Below the pieces are notes generated by a model. The model made no database searches. It was not told the origin of the DNA and worked only from the letters and a program-made list of their open reading frames with translations. DNA of 64,000 bases from Collinsella aerofaciens (GTDB taxonomy: Bacteria; Actinomycetota; Coriobacteriia; Coriobacteriales; Coriobacteriaceae): NCBI RefSeq assembly GCF_028206795.1, contig NZ_JAQLFJ010000004.1:4571-68570 (forward strand), written 5' to 3'. The position numbers and the translations under genes were made by a program. Shown in pieces: positions 32,677 to 40,682 of this stretch (the first letter of the stretch is position 1; every line of letters begins with the position of its first letter).

Positions 32677-33810
32677 TTAGATGCGGTTCATCTGAGCGGC
32701 GACTTTGTTGTACCAGTCCTGCCACGTGGGCGGGCAGTACTTTTTGGCCGCTGCCGGGGTAAGGGTGGAGCCGTAGTTGGCGCCCAGATAGGCAACGTGA
32801 GCGGAGATGCCCTCGCTCCAGCTGCCAAAGCTGCGCCAACCGCCGCCACGGGCGCTCCAGCCCCAGGCGTTGTAAGAATTGGCGCAATAAGCACCCTTGG
32901 TGCTCTCGATACAGGCGATGGCGGGGGACCAACGGGGGTCGACACCAGTATTCCAAGCGGCGACGGCAAAGTTATAGCCCTGGCCTGCCATGGGGGAGCC
33001 GGCGAGATAATTGTCGATGCGGCTCGTCCACTCATTAATGAACGAATCGTAATCGGAGCTACCGGTATTGGCGTTGTTCACCGTGGTGTCGATGGTGGTG
33101 TTGGTGTTGGTGGCCTGGCTGCTGGAATTGCTGCCGCTTACGCCCTCGCCCGAGAGCTTCTCGGCGGCAGCGGCCTTATCGGCCTCAAGCTTGGCAAGCT
33201 CGGCGGCATTTTCCTGCTCGGCTTTTGCCTGTGCCTCGCTGCGGAGCTGCTGGGCCTGAGCCAACGCATCCTCGGCGTTTTTCTGCTCTGCCTCAAGCTG
33301 AGACTTGGCCTGCTGGAGCTCAGCCTTGTTCTGCTCGAGTTCGGTTTGCATGTTATTGAGCTGTTCGATCTCGTCGACGCTCGAGCTCGTGATCTGGTTG
33401 GTGTATTTGCAGGTCGTGATGAACTCACCCAGGCTCTGCGCGTTGACCAGGAAGCTCACGATGGGGTTGGTGCCCTTCTGATACTTGTACAGATCGCGCA
33501 TGGCGGAGCTTGCCTTGGCCTGCTGCTCGGGAAGCTTAGCCTCGATTTCCTCGATGCTTGCCTCATTGGAGTCAATCTGCTTTTGCAGGTCATCGAGTTT
33601 GGTGCGGGCGTCGTTGTAGGCGCTCGTGGCGGCTTCGATCTTCTGCTGGGCTGCGGAAAGCTGGTCCTGCGTTGCCTGCGAGGCGGCATACGCCGCAACG
33701 GGGGAGAGCATCGGCGTGGCCGTCAGCGCAACGGCGAGCGCGGCGCTCGTGATGATACGAGCCGGCTTCGACGCAATGAGCGCTGCGGCGCGATGATTCG
33801 AATGCTGCAT
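32677..33810 (-). CDS. secreted coiled-coil protein with C-terminal lysozyme-like domain
   Basis: A 377-residue exported protein. A signal peptide ends near 'MLSPVAAYAASQ'. Residues 50-220 are a long coiled coil rich in Gln, Ala, Glu and Lys with a central 'KGTNPIVSFLVNAQSLGEFI' segment, as in PcsB/CwlO-type cell-wall hydrolases. A Ser/Asn/Thr linker leads to 'WSPAIACIESTKGAYCANSYNAWGW', a lysozyme or glucosaminidase-like domain in which the Glu could be catalytic. It probably acts on peptidoglycan during division. GAGGG six bases before ATG 33810 sets the start; TTG 33825 is less likely. Confidence 0.75.
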   Translation of the reverse strand: MQHSNHRAAALIASKPARIITSAALAVALTATPMLSPVAAYAASQATQDQLSAAQQKIEAATSAYNDARTKLDDLQKQIDSNEASIEEIEAKLPEQQAKASSAMRDLYKYQKGTNPIVSFLVNAQSLGEFITTCKYTNQITSSSVDEIEQLNNMQTELEQNKAELQQAKSQLEAEQKNAEDALAQAQQLRSEAQAKAEQENAAELAKLEADKAAAAEKLSGEGVSGSNSSSQATNTNTTIDTTVNNANTGSSDYDSFINEWTSRIDNYLAGSPMAGQGYNFAVAAWNTGVDPRWSPAIACIESTKGAYCANSYNAWGWSARGGGWRSFGSWSEGISAHVAYLGANYGSTLTPAAAKKYCPPTWQDWYNKVAAQMNRI

Positions 33811-33871
33811 CCAGTCCCTCTGCAATCAATCGTAGGTTATGGTTCGAACGGTATTCTACTACTGCTTTCGA

Positions 33872-33975
33872 CCTCAACTTGAACCTTAAAGGTTCCAAAG
33901 GGTCAAGTTGAACTTGAGGCTTTGGCTTTGACCTGCAGTTATGATGAATTGTTGAGAAACCATAGAGTTCAACTT
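33872..33975 (-). promoter_or_regulatory. cluster of AAGTTGA motifs and a 15-bp palindrome
   Basis: The heptamer AAGTTGA occurs at 33905-33911, and its complement TCAACTT at 33874-33880 and 33969-33975. A perfect palindrome, GAACCTT-A-AAGGTTC, lies at 33881-33895. All are upstream of the leftward secreted-protein gene starting at 33810. They look like binding sites for a regulator that I cannot name. Confidence 0.45.
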
Positions 33976-34044
33976 TAACGTTACAGAGCCCTGTTTGAGA
34001 GGTGTTTTGGGCTGTAAAAGCTATCTCAACGTGGGGTTTTACAA

Positions 34045-34677
34045 CTACAGCGTGCCCTCCTGACGAGCCCGCTCAATCTCTTCGAGGGCCTCGGCAGGGG
34101 TGAACGAGCAGGTGCCGTCGCCGAGCTTGACCATCTGGATGTCGTCGCCGATATGGACCTCTCCGCCCTTTAACACCACGCCAAAAACGCCCTCGTGGGG
34201 AAAGATGCAGTCGCCGGCGAGATAGTAGATGGCACAGCGTGTGTGGCAGACCTTGCCGATTTGGCTGATTTCGACAAGCACCTCGCTGCCAAGCTTGAGC
34301 TGCGTGCCCATGGGGAGCGAGAGTAGATTGATGCCTTGCGTGGTGAAGTTCTCCCCAAAGTCACCCTTGCGCACATCGAGTCCGCGGGCCTGCGCCGTCT
34401 GGATGGACTCTGCGGCCAAAAAGGAAACCTGACGGTGCCAATGCCCGGCGTGTGCGTCGGAGGCGAGGCCAAATTGTTCTATAACGGTGTCGTGTCCATC
34501 CGCGACGGGCGACTTGCGTGTGCCCTTGTGCGCCGACGTGTTGATTGAGACGATGCGGGCGGGCCTGTCGTAGGCATCGTTTGCCGTGCGTAGGGGAACG
34601 GCCGTTTGTGCGCGTTCCGCCAGCTCGCGCTTCGTGGCATTGAGGATAGGATTATCGGTCGGATGGTCTTGGGGCAC
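34045..34677 (-). CDS. MOSC-domain protein
   Basis: A 210-residue protein with a MOSC domain. Landmarks are 'DAHAGHWHRQVSFLAAESI', 'FGENFTTQGINLLSLPMGTQL' and the conserved Cys in 'IGKVCHTRCAIYY'. MOSC domains bind molybdenum cofactor and carry sulfur in Moco-dependent detoxification or cofactor maturation. The start is GTG 34677 with AAAGG eight bases upstream; no ATG fits the N terminus. It stands alone. The N-terminal 40 residues before the domain are not conserved in any way I recognise. Confidence 0.8.
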   Translation of the reverse strand: MPQDHPTDNPILNATKRELAERAQTAVPLRTANDAYDRPARIVSINTSAHKGTRKSPVADGHDTVIEQFGLASDAHAGHWHRQVSFLAAESIQTAQARGLDVRKGDFGENFTTQGINLLSLPMGTQLKLGSEVLVEISQIGKVCHTRCAIYYLAGDCIFPHEGVFGVVLKGGEVHIGDDIQMVKLGDGTCSFTPAEALEEIERARQEGTL

Positions 34678-34813
34678 GTGCGCGCCTTTCGTTCGAGGAT
34701 GTCAATACGCTGAATCCTACAACAATGGTAGGTTCATTGCCCATTGTCATACAACGGTGAGCGCCGTCTTCGTGCTGGACGATTGCATCGATTGCCATAG
34801 ATACGGTGGAGCT

Positions 34814-34843
34814 TTGGGCGCCGGCGGCTTGGCACGCTAGAAT
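34814..34843 (+). promoter_or_regulatory. promoter of the D-Asp ligase-like gene
   Basis: TTGGGC (34814-34819) and TAGAAT (34838-34843) with an 18-base spacer, 57 bases before the start codon. Confidence 0.5.
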
Positions 34844-34899
34844 AAATCAGTTGCGCAAAGACCGCCCGTTGTGTGGGCAGTTCATGATAGGAAGTTTCC

Positions 34900-36156
34900 A
34901 TGGCATTGCAGTTTACAGAGCGCGAGTTCATTCCCGTGCTGCTCGGTGGCGACATCAACGCCTATTCGGTGGCGCGCGCCTTCTATGAGGAGTACCAGGT
35001 CAAGAGTCTGGTCTTTGGCAAGTATCAGACGGGTCCCGCGTACCGCAGCCAGATTATCGACTACACGCCCAACGTGGATATCGATACCATGCCCGTGATG
35101 CTCAGGACCGTCAACGGCATTGCCCAAGCGCATGCCGATAAGACGATTGTCCTTGTGGGCTGTGGCGATAACTATGTTGCCCTCGTGGCTCAGGCCAAGG
35201 ATGCCCATGAGTTGGCGGATAACATCGTCGCGCCTTACGCTCCCTATAGCATGCTTGAGCAGTGTCAGAAGAAGGAGATCTTCTACGAGCTGTGCGAGAA
35301 GCATGGCGTGCCCTATCCGCATACCTTTACCTTCACCATGGCGATGCTGAACGCCCAAGGCGAGGCGCCTGCCGAAGTGCTCGACCAGATCGATTTTCCC
35401 TACCCGATGATTCTGAAGCCTTCTGACGGCATCATGTGGTGGCAGCACGAGTTCGAGGGCCAGAAAAAGGCCTATGAGATTGCCGACCGTGCCGAGCTGG
35501 AACAGGTCATTCGCGACTCGTATGCCAGCGGCTACACCGACGACCTGATCTTGCAGGATCGCGTGCCCGGCAATGACGAGTACATGCGCGTGCTCACCAG
35601 TTATTCCGACCGCAACGGCAAGGTGCGCATGATGTGCCTGGGTCACGTGCTGCTCGAGGAGCATCAGCCTCACGGTGTCGGCAACCACGCCTGTATCATC
35701 ACCGAGCCCAATGACGAGCTCATGGGCGGCGTGCGCAAGTTGCTCGAGGACCTTCACTTTGTGGGCTATTCCAACTTTGACGTTAAGTACGACGAGCGCG
35801 ACGGCTCGTTTAAGTTCTTCGATTTCAACACGCGCCAAGGTCGCAGCAACTACTACGTCACTAACAGCGGCTTTAACGTTGCCAAGTATGTGGTGGACGA
35901 GTATGTGTTCAACCGCCCGTTTGAGCCGGAGTTTGTGACGGCGCAGGACGAGGCGCTGTGGATGGTCGTCCCCATGGGCGTCGTCGACAAGTACGTTAAG
36001 GATCCCGAGCTGCGCGCTAAGGTGCATCGCCTGGACAAGGAAGGCAAGGGCGCCGACCCTTCGTTTATGAAGGGCGACTTTGTCTTTAACCGCTGGCTGC
36101 GCATGTGGCACACCAAGCTGCGCCACTTTAAGCTGTTCAAGACGTATTACAAGTAG
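34900..36156 (+). CDS. ATP-grasp carboxylate-amine ligase, D-aspartate ligase-like
   Basis: A 418-residue ATP-grasp enzyme. 'FPYPMILKPSDGIMWWQHEF' supplies the ATP-binding Lys and 'DLILQDRVPGNDEYMRVLTSY' the hinge. Metal-binding residues lie in 'SNFDVKYDERDG..KFFDFNTRQGRSNYY'. The overall layout follows Aslfm of Enterococcus faecium, which attaches D-Asp to the Lys side chain of peptidoglycan precursors. The gene 84 bases downstream encodes an Asp/Glu racemase, as beside Aslfm, which supports D-Asp as substrate. Other carboxylate-amine ligations cannot be excluded. GATAGGAAG precedes ATG 34900. Confidence 0.72.
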   Translation: MALQFTEREFIPVLLGGDINAYSVARAFYEEYQVKSLVFGKYQTGPAYRSQIIDYTPNVDIDTMPVMLRTVNGIAQAHADKTIVLVGCGDNYVALVAQAKDAHELADNIVAPYAPYSMLEQCQKKEIFYELCEKHGVPYPHTFTFTMAMLNAQGEAPAEVLDQIDFPYPMILKPSDGIMWWQHEFEGQKKAYEIADRAELEQVIRDSYASGYTDDLILQDRVPGNDEYMRVLTSYSDRNGKVRMMCLGHVLLEEHQPHGVGNHACIITEPNDELMGGVRKLLEDLHFVGYSNFDVKYDERDGSFKFFDFNTRQGRSNYYVTNSGFNVAKYVVDEYVFNRPFEPEFVTAQDEALWMVVPMGVVDKYVKDPELRAKVHRLDKEGKGADPSFMKGDFVFNRWLRMWHTKLRHFKLFKTYYK

Positions 36157-36165
36157 ATGAGTGCG

Positions 36166-36195
36166 GCGCCCGTCCGGTTTACATCGGGCGGGCGC
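36166..36195 (+). other. GC-rich hairpin between ligase and racemase genes
   Basis: GCGCCCGTCCG pairs with CGGGCGGGCGC (one wobble) around eight bases. TATGAT follows at 36199 and could be a -10 box for the racemase gene, so the hairpin may be a partial terminator followed by a second promoter. Confidence 0.4.
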
Positions 36196-36240
36196 GGGTA
36201 TGATACGCGCAATTGCGCAAGCGTCACCAAGGAGGCGGCG

Positions 36241-36987
36241 ATGGAAAAGCTGGGAGTTATCGGCGGCATGGGCGCCGAGGCCACGTCGTATTACTACGAC
36301 CAGGTAGTGCGTCATACGGCTGCTGCCTGCGATCAGGATCATATCGACATGGTGGTGCTCTCCAAGTCGACCATGCCCGACCGCACGCTGGCCATTAAGA
36401 CCGGCGAGCACGCCAAGCTGCTGGCGACCATGAAAGAGTGTGCCCAGGCACTCGAGTCGCTGGGCTGTGCGCACATTGCCATTCCCTGCAACACGTCACA
36501 CTACTTCTACGACCAGATCCAGTCGTTTACGAAGGTGCCGATTATCCACATGCCGCGTGAGTCGGTGCGCTATGCCCTTGCGGGTGCGGTGATGGGGGAG
36601 TGCGAGTTCGACCCCAACCTGAGTATGCCGGCCGAGCCGGTGCGCAAGATTGGCATCATGGGCACCGACGGAACCGTGGGCGCGGGCGTCTACGGCCGCG
36701 AATGCGAGGCTGCGGGTGTTGAGGTCGTCTATCCCAGCGAGAAACGTCAGAACGATGTGATGTCGCTTATCTACGATGATGTGAAAGCCGGACGTGAGCC
36801 CGATATGGATAAGTTCGACCGCGTGATGTGGGAGTTCGCCCGTAGCGGCTGCGACCGTGTCATTCTGGCCTGCACCGAGCTATCGGTGCTGCAGAAGTAT
36901 CGAGAGATGCCCGAGATCACCCTCGATGCTATGGATGTCCTGGTGCGCGAATCCATCATCCGCAGCGGCGTCCCCTACCGCCTCTAG
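36241..36987 (+). CDS. aspartate/glutamate racemase family protein
   Basis: A 248-residue cofactor-independent racemase. The two catalytic Cys are in 'HIAIPCNTSHYFYD' and 'RVILACTELSVLQ', and the start 'KLGVIGGMGAEATSYYYDQV' is typical of aspartate racemases. It converts L-Asp to D-Asp. AAGGAGG five bases before ATG 36241 sets the start. Its position after a D-Asp ligase-like gene suggests a supply of D-Asp for the cell-wall cross-bridge. Glutamate racemase (MurI) sequences differ at the motif flanks, so aspartate is preferred. Confidence 0.82.
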   Translation: MEKLGVIGGMGAEATSYYYDQVVRHTAAACDQDHIDMVVLSKSTMPDRTLAIKTGEHAKLLATMKECAQALESLGCAHIAIPCNTSHYFYDQIQSFTKVPIIHMPRESVRYALAGAVMGECEFDPNLSMPAEPVRKIGIMGTDGTVGAGVYGRECEAAGVEVVYPSEKRQNDVMSLIYDDVKAGREPDMDKFDRVMWEFARSGCDRVILACTELSVLQKYREMPEITLDAMDVLVRESIIRSGVPYRL

Positions 36988-37046
36988 CTTCCGACCCGTC
37001 AAAAAGGGACAGGTTAATTTTGGTAGGTTTTATCTGGTGAAACAAT

Positions 37047-37084
37047 AAAGGCCTCGGCTCGTTTGGTGCGAGCCGAGGCCTTTT
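37047..37084. terminator. bidirectional terminator between convergent genes
   Basis: AAAGGCCTCGGCTC pairs with GAGCCGAGGCCTTT around nine bases. It lies between the racemase gene (+) and the leftward ECF transporter operon. Confidence 0.85.
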
Positions 37085-37112
37085 GCGTTGGGCGGTTGCT
37101 GTCGGTGGCGAA

Positions 37113-37859
37113 CTAGAACAGGAAGCCGATGGCGATGAGGGCGATGCTGACGATGAGTACGGCGATGTCCAGGCCCTTGATGGGGTAGCGCTTGTACGAG
37201 CTGGCGCGCGTGCGCAGATAGAAGCCGCGCTGTTCTGCCGCCAAGGCCGTGGCATCGGTCTTGCCCACGCTCGAGATGAGCAGCGGCACACACAGTGGCA
37301 GCATGAGCTTAAGCTTCTTGATAGGGTTCTTGGTGTCGTACTCGACGCCGCGCGCGGTCTGCGCTTCCATGATGGCGTTCATCTCCTGACCAAACACCGG
37401 CACAAAGCGCAGCGCCGTGGTAAAGGTGAAGGCATAGCGATACGGTACGTGCAGCACCTCGACGCAGGCGTTGGCAAGGTCGTTGAGCTTGGTCACCATG
37501 AGCATGAGGATGAGCGGTAACGCCACACCCAGCAGGCGCAGACAGGCCTTCGATCCTGTGATGAGGCCCGTGTCGGTGATAAAGCCCCACACAACGTTGC
37601 CATCGCGCATAAAGGCCAGCTGGAGCACCAGCATGATAAGCGCGAGCGGAATCAGCAACTTGAGCAGCGAGAACAGACGGTCGACGACACCGGCATAGGC
37701 ACCCAGCGCAAGGGTGAGTGCCAAAAAGCCCAGCAGCGCCACGTAGGTGTCGGACAAGAAGATGCCGACGATGATGGCGGCGGCGAGGCCCAGTTTGACG
37801 ACGGGGTTCAGGCGATGCAGCAGCGTATCGCCCGGCATGTAGTCGATGACGTTAACCAC
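37113..37859 (-). CDS. ecfT: ECF transporter transmembrane component
   Basis: A 248-residue membrane protein with about five to six helices. The cytoplasmic coupling motifs appear in 'EAQTARGVEY' and 'ALAAEQRGFYLRTR', the Ala-Arg-Gly type signatures that contact the ATPases. The best start is GTG 37859, with AAGGAG ten bases upstream and an eight-base overlap with the ATPase stop. It couples ATP hydrolysis to the substrate-binding S component encoded upstream. It is the last gene of the operon. Confidence 0.85.
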   Translation of the reverse strand: MVNVIDYMPGDTLLHRLNPVVKLGLAAAIIVGIFLSDTYVALLGFLALTLALGAYAGVVDRLFSLLKLLIPLALIMLVLQLAFMRDGNVVWGFITDTGLITGSKACLRLLGVALPLILMLMVTKLNDLANACVEVLHVPYRYAFTFTTALRFVPVFGQEMNAIMEAQTARGVEYDTKNPIKKLKLMLPLCVPLLISSVGKTDATALAAEQRGFYLRTRASSYKRYPIKGLDIAVLIVSIALIAIGFLF

Positions 37860-39603
37860 GGCGGACCATCTCCTTGGTAATGCGAACGACATCGGTGACC
37901 TCGCTCACCTGCGCAAAAGCGGGCGAGACGGAAGATGCCAGACGGCGCGAGAGTTCAATAACCTGGGGAGGCTCCACGTAGGCACGCCGCATGAGATCGA
38001 TATTCGAGAATAGCTCGTGCGTGCGGCCGCGGTCGAGGATGCGACCTTCGGCCATTACTACGATACGCTCAGCAAAGTCGGAAACAACTTCCATATCGTG
38101 GCAGACCATGATAACGGCGCAGCCGCGCTCGGCCATGGTGCGCACCGTTTCCATGACGGTCATGCACTCGCGGTAATCAAGGCCGCTCGTGGGCTCGTCG
38201 AGCACGACGATCTTGGGCTCAACCACTACGACGGAGGCAAGCGCCACCATTTGTCGCTGGCCGCGCGAAAGTGAGAAAGGTGCCTCATCGGCAGGCAGGC
38301 CAAAGCGGTCGATAACGAGTTGAGCACGACGCAGAGCCTCGGCACGGTCGATGCCGGCAAGCTCCAGGCCAAAAGCGACCTCGTCGAGTACGGTATCCTT
38401 GCAGATCTGGCGGTCGGGGTTTTGGAAGAGCGTTGCGACTTCGCGGGCGATGCGGCTCGTGGGAACGGCCGCGGTATCCAGTCCCGTGACGCGCACGCTG
38501 CCCGAGGCGGGCTTGAGCAGGCCTGTGAGCAGCTTGGTGAGCGTGGTCTTGCCGGCACCGTTTTGGCCGACGATGCCCACGAGCTCGCCGGGATAGAGCG
38601 TCAGGTTGAGGTCGTGTACGGCGGCGCCGCCATTGGGATAGGCAAACTCAACATGGTCGAAGGTGAGTACGGGTTCGGCGTCCTTGGCATGAGGGCGCAA
38701 CGACGGTGCGTGCGGTGAGCCGGCGGGCGCCCGGGCTTCGCTGGCCGCGTGTGCGGGGTCGACGATGCCCGAAATCAGGCGCTCGGCCTCATCGACATCC
38801 AAGCAAGGGGTACCGCTTACCAGGCCATCGGCCTCGAGGCTATTGAAGATACGCGTGACGCGAGGGCAGTCGACGCCGATGGCACGGAGCTCGTCGGTAT
38901 GCGCGAAGACCTCGTGTGGTTCGCCCTGCAGCGCGATTTCGCCATGGTTGAGCACGAGCACGCGGTTGCAGTACTCCGAGAGCAGGGCGACCTTTTGCTC
39001 AACGACGACGATGGTGATTCCAAGTGTGCGGTTTGCCTCACGCAGCGTCTCGAAGACCAACGTGGAGCTGGCGGGGTCGAGTGCCGCGGTGGGCTCGTCG
39101 AGAACCAAGACGCGCGGACGCATGGCTAGGATGGCGGCGATGGCTACCTTTTGCTTCTGTCCGCCCGAGAGGGTGGCGATCTCGCGGTCGCGCAGGTCGC
39201 TGATGCCGACGGTCTCGAGCGTTTCGCTCACGCGCTGCTCGATCTGGTCGTGGGGAACGCCAAAGTTCTCGAGGCCAAAGAGCATCTCGTCCTCGACGAC
39301 CGAGGCGACCATCTGCGTGTCGATATCCTGCAGCACGCTGCCGACGAATTGCGACACGTCGGTGAGCGAGGCTTCGCAGGTGTCGTGGCCGTCAACCATG
39401 ACGGACCCAAAGAACGTGCCGGTGTAGTGGTGGGGCACGGCACCCGACAGGCAGGCGGCAAGCGTGGACTTGCCGGCGCCCGAAGGCCCGATGATGCCGA
39501 TGAAATCTCCCTTGTTCACGCTGAGCGAGATGTGGCTGAGCGCCTGCTCGGTCTGCGTGCCATAGGAGAACGAGACATCGTCGACGTTGATGATCGTTTC
39601 CAT
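37852..39603 (-). CDS. ecfA: ECF transporter fused double ATPase
   Basis: A 583-residue protein with two complete ABC ATPase domains, so EcfA1 and EcfA2 are fused. Domain 1 has 'GPSGAGKSTLAA', 'LSGGQKQKVAIA' and 'VLVLDEPTAALD'. Domain 2 has 'GQNGAGKTTLTK', 'LSRGQRQMVALA' and 'IVVLDEPTSGLD'. The second signature has Arg for Gly in LSGGQ, which is common for one of the pair. A 45-residue Ala/Pro linker joins them near residue 275-320. GAAAGG precedes ATG 39603. It energises the S component encoded just upstream. Confidence 0.9.
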   Translation of the reverse strand: METIINVDDVSFSYGTQTEQALSHISLSVNKGDFIGIIGPSGAGKSTLAACLSGAVPHHYTGTFFGSVMVDGHDTCEASLTDVSQFVGSVLQDIDTQMVASVVEDEMLFGLENFGVPHDQIEQRVSETLETVGISDLRDREIATLSGGQKQKVAIAAILAMRPRVLVLDEPTAALDPASSTLVFETLREANRTLGITIVVVEQKVALLSEYCNRVLVLNHGEIALQGEPHEVFAHTDELRAIGVDCPRVTRIFNSLEADGLVSGTPCLDVDEAERLISGIVDPAHAASEARAPAGSPHAPSLRPHAKDAEPVLTFDHVEFAYPNGGAAVHDLNLTLYPGELVGIVGQNGAGKTTLTKLLTGLLKPASGSVRVTGLDTAAVPTSRIAREVATLFQNPDRQICKDTVLDEVAFGLELAGIDRAEALRRAQLVIDRFGLPADEAPFSLSRGQRQMVALASVVVVEPKIVVLDEPTSGLDYRECMTVMETVRTMAERGCAVIMVCHDMEVVSDFAERIVVMAEGRILDRGRTHELFSNIDLMRRAYVEPPQVIELSRRLASSVSPAFAQVSEVTDVVRITKEMVRRG

Positions 39604-39623
39604 GGATACCTTTCATAGTCATC

Positions 39624-39663
39624 GGGGACGTTCTTTAATGACTAGTCGTTTAAGAACGTCCCC
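39624..39663 (-). repeat. intercistronic hairpin within the ECF operon
   Basis: GGGGACGTTCTT pairs perfectly with AAGAACGTCCCC around 16 bases. Another GGGAC copy follows near 39678. It sits between the S-component and ATPase genes and could tune their ratio. It resembles the GGGAC hairpin elements elsewhere in the window. Confidence 0.5.
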
Positions 39664-39709
39664 AAGAGCTAGTTGTTTGGGACAGTCTTTACCGATGGGG
39701 CACTGTGGG

Positions 39710-40282
39710 TTAGTTGAGCTTCAGGGCCTTCTGGATGGGTAGGTAGAGGGCGCCGACCAGAATGGCGTTAAAGACGGCGGTCATGGCGACGACGGGCAAC
39801 ATGGCGGCGGCGAGCTCGCCGACCACGCCGAGCATGGCCATCTTGATGACCATGAAGATGGCGCCGGAGACAAAGGTGGTCAGGAAGGTTGCGACAATGG
39901 CGATGGCGGGCTTGACCTGACCGTCCTTGCCGGCGGCGTTGACGATGCCGGCCATGAGCATGGCGGCGATGCCCTCGGCGGCAAAATCGACGAACGGCGA
40001 AGTGGTGGTGATCTGGATCACGGCAGCCGAGATGAGGCCAATGACGAGCGCCTGGCCGATGTTGGGGCGAACGACCAGGATGGTGAGGCAGAAGGCCGAG
40101 ATGATGAACTCGGGGCTGATCATGCCGCCCGAGATGCCCGAGATTGCCTTGCCGACGGTGAAGTTGAGGATGAAGCCGGCGGCGAGCAGGATGGCGAGCA
40201 GGACGAGGGCGCGGACATCGAGTTTGCCACGGTCGGCGGTCTGGACGGTGCGGGGCTGGGTGGCGGTGGTGTTCTGAGACAT
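39710..40282 (-). CDS. ECF transporter S component, TrpP-like (probable tryptophan)
   Basis: A 190-residue membrane protein with about six helices. The order of features follows TrpP-type S components: 'LVLLAILLAAGFILNFTV', a 'GGMISPEFIISAFCLTILV' segment, 'IGQALVIGLISAAVIQITTTSPF', and a last helix 'AVFNAILVGALYLPI'. Substrate is strongly suggested by control: the gene is preceded by a leader peptide with three consecutive Trp codons and a terminator. AAAGGA is nine bases before ATG 40282. It should bind tryptophan, or a close analogue, and pass it through EcfT with energy from the fused ATPase. Confidence 0.8.
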   Translation of the reverse strand: MSQNTTATQPRTVQTADRGKLDVRALVLLAILLAAGFILNFTVGKAISGISGGMISPEFIISAFCLTILVVRPNIGQALVIGLISAAVIQITTTSPFVDFAAEGIAAMLMAGIVNAAGKDGQVKPAIAIVATFLTTFVSGAIFMVIKMAMLGVVGELAAAMLPVVAMTAVFNAILVGALYLPIQKALKLN

Positions 40283-40327
40283 GGTGAAAATCCTTTCGGA
40301 AGGGGATTGCAAGAGAAAAGCGGAGGC

Positions 40328-40457
40328 GCGTGATGCGAATGCGATCGGGCTCGAGATAGAAAAAGGCCCCCGGTCGAAACCGGAGGCCTTCCAATCACCT
40401 AGAGCGCAAAAACAGGCGTGAGGGACTCACTGTCGACCGATCGTATTCGCATCACGC
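40328..40457 (-). promoter_or_regulatory. 21-bp inverted repeat bracketing the attenuator terminator
   Basis: 40328-40348 and 40437-40457 are complementary at 20 of 21 positions. In the RNA the upstream arm is the leader coding region right after the Trp codons, and the downstream arm follows the terminator. A duplex between them would enclose the terminator hairpin and the leader stop codon. Confidence 0.7.
40360..40391 (-). terminator. tryptophan attenuator terminator
   Basis: On the minus strand a 12-bp stem (AAGGCCTCCGGT with ACCGGGGGCCTT) with a TTCG loop is followed by T residues. It lies between the Trp-rich leader and the S-component gene, where stalled or moving ribosomes can decide termination. 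Confidence 0.85.
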
Positions 40458-40495
40458 CACCACCAGTTGTTGAGAGACTTCATCGTGTTCTTCAT
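40427..40495 (-). CDS. Trp-rich leader peptide of the ECF operon
   Basis: A 22-residue open frame on the minus strand: ATG at 40495, TGA at 40429-40427. Residues 11-13 are three Trp in a row (TGGTGGTGG). GAAAGGAG lies about eight bases before the ATG, an excellent ribosome site. The Trp codons are followed by GGCGTGA, which can pair with TCACGCC at 40421-40415 (a 1:2 stem). This is the layout of ribosome-mediated trp attenuation. It is the first segment of the leftward ECF operon transcript. Confidence 0.85.
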   Translation of the reverse strand: MKNTMKSLNNWWWRDANTIGRQ

Positions 40496-40553
40496 GTTGG
40501 TGGCTCCTTTCGTGATGCCGTGGCGCGGTCGCACCTAGTTGCTGTTGCGCTGC

Positions 40554-40603
40554 ACTATAGCACAGCGAAGTGTGTGCGGGGAAATCTTTTTTAAAAAGAT
40601 TTC
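40554..40603 (-). promoter_or_regulatory. promoter region of the Trp-leader operon with a 23-bp palindrome
   Basis: On the minus strand a good -10 box, TATAGT, lies at 40559-40554 but the -35 region (about TTCCCC) is poor. Immediately upstream, 40581-40603 is a perfect palindrome (GAAATCTTTTT-T-AAAAAGATTTC). A regulator binding there could compensate for the weak -35 box. Confidence 0.5.
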
Positions 40604-40623
40604 AGGTGGGTTTCCCGTCGGTC

Positions 40624-40672
40624 AAAAAGGCGGGTTAAGCGGGCGAGGCCGCCATTGCTGCCTTGCCCGCTC
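40624..40672 (-). terminator. terminator after the C69 dipeptidase gene
   Basis: On the minus strand AGCGGGC and GCCCGCT pair around a larger loop, and TTTTT follows a few bases later (40628-40624). Confidence 0.55.
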
Positions 40673-40682
40673 AGCTAAGACG

